This document shows positions 6,527-9,935 of a stretch of DNA of 9,935 bases, in pieces. Position 1 is the stretch's first letter; each line of letters starts with the position of its first letter. Under the pieces are notes generated by a model. The model was not told the DNA's origin and did not search any database. It saw nothing but the letters and a program-made list of their open reading frames with translations. The position numbers and the translations under genes are program-made. The stretch spans positions 1 through 9,935 of the forward strand of contig JAGBZZ010000047.1 of NCBI GenBank assembly GCA_017652965.1, read 5' to 3'. This stretch comes from Clostridia bacterium (GTDB lineage Bacteria; Bacillota_A; Clostridia; Oscillospirales; CAG-272).

Positions 6527-8014
6527 ATGAAAGCCATCGGCTTTGACAACGATCTGTATCTTTCGATGCAGTCCGAGCAGATCCGCCATCGGATCGATCA
6601 GTTTGGCGGAAAGCTTTACCTGGAATTCGGGGGTAAGCTGTTTGACGACTACCATGCCTCGCGCGTTCTGCCCGGCTTCAAGCCGGATAGCAAGCTGCAG
6701 ATGCTTTTGCAGCTGAAAAAGGAAGCCGAGATCGTCATTGTCATCAACAGCGGCGATATCGAAAAAAACAAGGTGCGCGGGGATCTTGGCATCACCTATG
6801 ACCTGGACGTTCTGCGCCTGATCGACCTTTTCCGCGGTGTCGGCCTGTACGTTGGCAGTGTGGTGCTGACGCGCTATACCGCCCAGCCCTCGGCCGTGAC
6901 CTTTGAAAAGAAGCTGGAGGGGCTTGGCCTGCGTGTGTACCGCCACTATCCCATCGAGGGGTATCCCTCGGCGGTCGAAAAGATCGTCAGCGAGGAGGGG
7001 TACGGCAAGAACGAGTACATTGAGACCTCGCGCCGCCTGGTGGTGGTGACCGCCCCCGGCCCCGGGAGCGGAAAGATGGCCGTTTGCCTTTCCCAGCTGT
7101 ACCATGAAAACAAGCGCGGGGTCAAGGCGGGGTACGCCAAGTTTGAGACCTTCCCGGTTTGGAACCTCCCGCTCCGTCATCCCGTCAACATGGCCTACGA
7201 GGCGGCCACGGCCGACCTCAACGACATGAACATGATCGACCCCTTCCATCTGGAGGCGTACGGGACGACCACCGTCAACTACAACCGCGACGTGGAGATC
7301 TTCCCCGTCCTGCAGGCCACCTTCCAGAAGATGTACGGCGCCTCGCCCTACAAGTCTCCCACCGATATGGGGGTCAACATGGCGGGCAACTGTATTGTGG
7401 ACGACGGCATTGTCACGGCCGCCGCACGGCAGGAGATCATCCGCCGCTATTATACCGCCCTGTGCGGCCAGCGCGAGGGTACGACCGAGGAGGCAACCGT
7501 CCGCAAGCTGGAGCTTTTGATGAACCAGGCCGGTGTCACAACGGCAGACCGCCCGGTGGTGGCCGCCGCCCTGGCACGTGCCGAGGAGACCGGTGCCCCC
7601 GCCGCCGCCCTGGAGCTGCCGGATGGGCGTATCATCACGGGTAAGACCTCCGACCTTCTCGGTGCCTCCGCCGCCCTTCTTCTGAACTCCTTAAAGGCAC
7701 TTGGGCGCATCGGGGACAAGACCCTGCTTATCCCGCCCGAGATCATAGAGCCCCTGCAGGATCTGAAGGTCAACCACCTCGGCAACCACAACCCCCGTCT
7801 GCATACCGACGAGGTTCTGGTGGCGCTTTCGATCTGCGCCTTCTCCTCCCCCACGGCCGAGCGGGCGATGCGCCAGCTTTCCAAGCTGCGGGGATGCGAG
7901 CTTCACTCCACCGTGCTTCTCGCACAGATCGACAACAAAACCTTACATAAGCTTGGCTTGAACGTGACCTGTGAGCCGCGCTATCAGACCAAGAAGCTCT
8001 TCCACGGAAAATAA
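6527..8014 (+). CDS. DUF1846 family protein
   Basis: The 495-residue product belongs to DUF1846, a large conserved family common in Firmicutes whose biochemical role I cannot state. Recognisable stretches are the start MKAIGFDNDLYL, the block VIVINSGDIEKNKVRGDLG (about 70-88), RRLVVVTAPGPGSGK (169-183) and the region around NMIDPFHLEAYG. APGPGSGKMA (176-185) looks like a nucleotide-binding P-loop (GxxGxGK form, with M rather than T/S after the lysine), which suggests nucleotide or phosphate binding but does not prove it. No signal peptide or membrane segment is seen, so it should be cytoplasmic. A GTG at 6524 precedes the ATG at 6527 in frame; the AGAGG ribosome site (6515-6519) is better spaced for the ATG. 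The length matches the family norm of about 500. It is followed after 17 bases by the Dabb gene, so the two are likely co-transcribed. Confidence 0.92.
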   Translation: MKAIGFDNDLYLSMQSEQIRHRIDQFGGKLYLEFGGKLFDDYHASRVLPGFKPDSKLQMLLQLKKEAEIVIVINSGDIEKNKVRGDLGITYDLDVLRLIDLFRGVGLYVGSVVLTRYTAQPSAVTFEKKLEGLGLRVYRHYPIEGYPSAVEKIVSEEGYGKNEYIETSRRLVVVTAPGPGSGKMAVCLSQLYHENKRGVKAGYAKFETFPVWNLPLRHPVNMAYEAATADLNDMNMIDPFHLEAYGTTTVNYNRDVEIFPVLQATFQKMYGASPYKSPTDMGVNMAGNCIVDDGIVTAAARQEIIRRYYTALCGQREGTTEEATVRKLELLMNQAGVTTADRPVVAAALARAEETGAPAAALELPDGRIITGKTSDLLGASAALLLNSLKALGRIGDKTLLIPPEIIEPLQDLKVNHLGNHNPRLHTDEVLVALSICAFSSPTAERAMRQLSKLRGCELHSTVLLAQIDNKTLHKLGLNVTCEPRYQTKKLFHGK

Positions 8015-8031
8015 GGATCAGGAGTACCGCT

Positions 8032-8337
8032 ATGATCCGTCACGTTGTCATGTTCAAATTTCTCCCCGAGGCAGACGGCCGCACCAAGGCCGAAAACGTC
8101 GCCATGACGGCCGAGCGCCTGCGTGCCCTGCCTTCTCTTATCCCCGAGATCCTGCATTCCGAGGTACATATCGGTGCGGCCGGCGCGGCCGATGCCAACT
8201 GCGATCTTCTTCTCGTCTCGGATTTTGAGAGCCTTGACACGCTGGCTACCTATCTCGTGCATCCCGACCACAAGGCGATCGGTGCTTTTATGCGTCCCCT
8301 GCGTGAAAGCCGTGCCGCGGTAGACTTTGAGCTTTAA
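8032..8337 (+). CDS. Dabb (stress-responsive A/B barrel) domain protein
   Basis: A 101-residue single-domain protein of the Dabb family, which forms dimeric alpha/beta barrels related to small oxygenase-like and stress-induced proteins. Family hallmarks are the N-terminal strand MIRHVVMFKF and the C-terminal block HPDHKAIGAFMRPLRESRAAVDFEL, of which the histidine-rich start and the final VDFE strand are the most conserved. Length is normal for the family. The substrate, if any, cannot be read from the sequence. AGGAG (8020-8024) lies seven bases before the ATG. It follows the DUF1846 stop by 17 bases and is probably translated from the same mRNA; a hairpin comes directly after it. Confidence 0.92.
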   Translation: MIRHVVMFKFLPEADGRTKAENVAMTAERLRALPSLIPEILHSEVHIGAAGAADANCDLLLVSDFESLDTLATYLVHPDHKAIGAFMRPLRESRAAVDFEL

Positions 8338-8342
8338 ACCCG

Positions 8343-8380
8343 AAAAGGGAGGAGACAGCATCTTGTCCCTCCCCTTTTCT
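8343..8380 (+). terminator. Hairpin between the Dabb gene and rlmD, possible terminator or attenuator
   Basis: AAAAGGGAGGAGACA (8343-8357) pairs imperfectly with TGTCCCTCCCCTTTT (8364-8378) around a 6-base loop. The A/T arms at the base give a short T run (8375-8378). The rlmD ribosome site begins only a few bases later and no promoter is seen between, so it probably allows some read-through into rlmD. Confidence 0.55.
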
Positions 8381-8394
8381 GTCTTGGAGGACAC

Positions 8395-9759
8395 ATGCAG
8401 AAGAACGAAATTCTCCGTTTGGAGATCACCGATATCAACAACCTCGGCTACGGGGTAGGCCGCGCGCCATGCGGGCGTGTGGTGTTTGTCGCGGGGGCGG
8501 CAGACGGCGACACCTGTGACGTGCGCATCATCAAGGTCGCACGGGACTATGCCGTCGGGCGGGTCGAGGCGATCCTTACCCCCTCGCCCTACCGCACCAA
8601 GCCGCACTGTACGGTGCGCGGGTGCGGCGGATGCACCTACACCGCCATTACCTACGGTCATGAGCTTACCCTCAAGCGCCGCACGGTGGAGGCCGCCTTC
8701 CGCAAGGCGGGGGTCACCGTCGAGGTGGCCGAGGTCGCACATACGGGCAAGGTCTGCGGTTACCGCAATAAGGCACAGTACCCTGTGCGCCGCGGCAAGG
8801 ACGGGGAGCTTGTGATCGGCTTTTTTGCCCCCAAGACCCACCGCGTGACCGAGGCGGCAGGCTGCCCACTGACACCCCGTGTCTTTGCCGAGATCCTGGA
8901 GGCCGTCCGTGCCCATGCCGTATCGGCCGGGGTACAGCCCTATGACGAGGAAACGGGCAGCGGCCTTTTGCGCCATCTGTATCTGCGCGCATCCGAGGGG
9001 GAAAAGGAGATCCTTCTGACCCTTGTCACCACACGGGACGAATACCCGGATGCCGAGGGGCTTGCGGCGTCTCTCTCCGCGCGCTTCCCCGCCCTTGTCG
9101 GCATTCTTCTGAATATCAACGATAAGAACACCAACGTGATCCTGGGGGCGCGCTATCGCACGCTTTACGGGCGGGATCATCTGTATGATACCCTGGCGGG
9201 CGTACGCCTGAAGCTTGCCCCCGCCGCCTTTTATCAGGTCAACCGCGCCGCCGCCGAGCTGCTCTACCGCAAGGCCGCCGAGCTTGCCGCCCTCACGGGG
9301 GAGGAGGTTCTGCTTGACCTTTACTGCGGGGTAGGCAGTATCGGCCTTTCGATGGCCGACAAGGTGCGGCGGCTTTTCGGCATTGAGATCGTGCCGGAGG
9401 CCATCGCCTGTGCGCGGGAAAACGCCGAGGCCGCAGGCATCAAAAACGCAACCTTTGAGGTCGGGGATGCCGCCAAAACCGGCGAGATCCTGCGACGCCA
9501 CGGCATCGAGCACCCCGACGTCATCATCCTTGACCCACCCCGCGCAGGGGCAGACACCGCCCTGCTTGACACGGTCGCCGCGCTGTCCCCCTCTCGGCTT
9601 GTGTACATTTCCTGCAATCCCGAGACCCTGGCACGGGACGTTGCCTACCTTGGCAGGTACGGCTTCACCCCCGGGGTGGTCACGCCGTTTGACCTTTTCC
9701 CGCGGACGGGGCATGTCGAAAGTGTCGTTTGTCTGACGAGGTCAGACAAAGCGACGTGA
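8395..9759 (+). CDS. rlmD: 23S rRNA (uracil-C5)-methyltransferase, RlmD/RlmCD type
   Basis: Methylates carbon 5 of uridine in 23S rRNA (U1939 in E. coli numbering; the B. subtilis homologue RlmCD also modifies U747), using S-adenosylmethionine. The 454-residue product has an N-terminal TRAM RNA-binding domain (about 3-60) and an iron-sulfur cluster site formed by C72, C77, C80 (HCTVRGCGGC) and C157 (AAGCPLT). The C-terminal methyltransferase domain carries FYQVN (279-283), the cofactor loop LDLYCGVGSIGLS (307-319), LDPPRAG (379-385) and the catalytic cysteine C407 in ISCNPETLARD. All key residues are present. TTGGAGG ends four bases before the ATG. The protein ends with VVCLTR plus a short non-conserved tail, SDKAT; these last codons lie in the first hairpin of the repeat array and the TGA stop is part of a CGTGATAT octamer. 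Whether the rRNA target is one or two uridines cannot be decided from sequence. Confidence 0.95.
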   Translation: MQKNEILRLEITDINNLGYGVGRAPCGRVVFVAGAADGDTCDVRIIKVARDYAVGRVEAILTPSPYRTKPHCTVRGCGGCTYTAITYGHELTLKRRTVEAAFRKAGVTVEVAEVAHTGKVCGYRNKAQYPVRRGKDGELVIGFFAPKTHRVTEAAGCPLTPRVFAEILEAVRAHAVSAGVQPYDEETGSGLLRHLYLRASEGEKEILLTLVTTRDEYPDAEGLAASLSARFPALVGILLNINDKNTNVILGARYRTLYGRDHLYDTLAGVRLKLAPAAFYQVNRAAAELLYRKAAELAALTGEEVLLDLYCGVGSIGLSMADKVRRLFGIEIVPEAIACARENAEAAGIKNATFEVGDAAKTGEILRRHGIEHPDVIILDPPRAGADTALLDTVAALSPSRLVYISCNPETLARDVAYLGRYGFTPGVVTPFDLFPRTGHVESVVCLTRSDKAT

Positions 9760-9935
9760 TATAACGCCTTACGGCGCGTGATATGGAACGCTTCGCGTTC
9801 GTGATATGCACCTGTCGGTGCGTGATATGTCGCTTGCGCGACGTAAGGCGATGGCGTTCCACGCGCACAAAGTGCGCATATCACGCTTGCGATAGCAAGC
9901 ATATCACGAAAGCCAACGGCTTTCCATATCACGCG
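9724..9935. repeat. Array of variable hairpins separated by the octamer CGTGATAT, with orientation switch
   Basis: CGTGATAT occurs four times in forward orientation (starts 9755, 9777, 9800, 9821) and its reverse complement ATATCACG three times (starts 9878, 9901, 9926); the array continues past the window. Each interval holds a different short palindrome: CGCC-TTAC-GGCG (9765-9776), GAACGC-TTC-GCGTTC (9786-9800), GCACC-TGTC-GGTGC (9808-9821), GTCGC-TTGC-GCGAC (9829-9842), then after the switch GCGCAC-AAA-GTGCGC (9863-9877), GCTTGC-GATA-GCAAGC (9885-9900) and GAAAGCC-AAC-GGCTTTC (9908-9924). A larger hairpin (9724-9755) covers the end of rlmD. Heptamer spacing is 21-25 bases. Bases 9843-9860 between the two orientations hold no hairpin. 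Small open frames crossing it are repeat translations, not genes. I know of similar arrays in gut Clostridia but of no named function. Confidence 0.88.

Noticed and set aside
7984..9714. A 576-codon minus-strand open frame opposite rlmD and the Dabb gene
   Set aside because: It covers the antisense of two clear genes, shows no domain, and has low-complexity Gly/Arg/Lys-rich composition typical of shadow frames.
9645..9932. Minus-strand small open frames over the right-hand array
   Set aside because: They translate the hairpin/octamer repeat and the antisense of rlmD; the repeated ITxxx/YH-type residues are a by-product of the octamer.
9755..9935. CRISPR array
   Set aside because: The constant element is only eight bases, it occurs in both orientations, and every interval is itself a palindrome, so there are no spacers.

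Overview
The window is a GC-rich stretch (well over half G+C in the genes) with housekeeping genes typical of a Gram-positive, Clostridia-type bacterium, probably an uncultured gut member of the Oscillospirales or a related order. The reasons are RNase R next to a small two-helix SecG, a DUF1846 protein, an RlmD-type rRNA methyltransferase, strong AGGAGG-type ribosome sites and sigma-A promoters, all with homologues I recognise from that group. The taxonomic call is an inference; no rRNA or tRNA gene is present.

Layout. Bases 1-84 are a low-GC stretch with stops in all three forward frames; it joins abruptly to the C-terminal part of an SbcC/Rad50-like ATPase (85-963, +). A bidirectional hairpin terminator (991-1038) separates this from a minus-strand block read right to left: an Eco57I/PaeR7I-type DNA adenine methyltransferase homologue (3592-5070), secG (3140-3460) and rnr (1038-3038). 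The methyltransferase and secG have their own promoters, and a terminator lies between secG and rnr. A 162-base region with two back-to-back promoters separates the methyltransferase from a plus-strand SbcD-like metallophosphoesterase homologue (5233-6363). A short intergenic region with an imperfect inverted repeat and a promoter leads to a plus-strand run: DUF1846 protein (6527-8014), Dabb-domain protein (8032-8337), a hairpin, and rlmD (8395-9759). The right end (9724-9935, continuing past the window) is an array of short hairpins separated by the octamer CGTGATAT, which inverts its orientation part-way.

What stands out. (1) The SbcD-like protein is intact in length but has lost nearly every metal ligand of its fold, so it looks like a conserved pseudoenzyme; its likely ATPase partner type is the truncated SbcC-like gene at the left end. 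(2) The divergently transcribed methyltransferase has SPPV in place of the NPPY catalytic motif and has no restriction enzyme beside it. (3) The hairpin/CGTGATAT array supplies the stop codon of rlmD, and the first hairpin appears to be an inverted copy of the end of the rlmD coding sequence. RNase R, SecG and RlmD look ordinary and functional.
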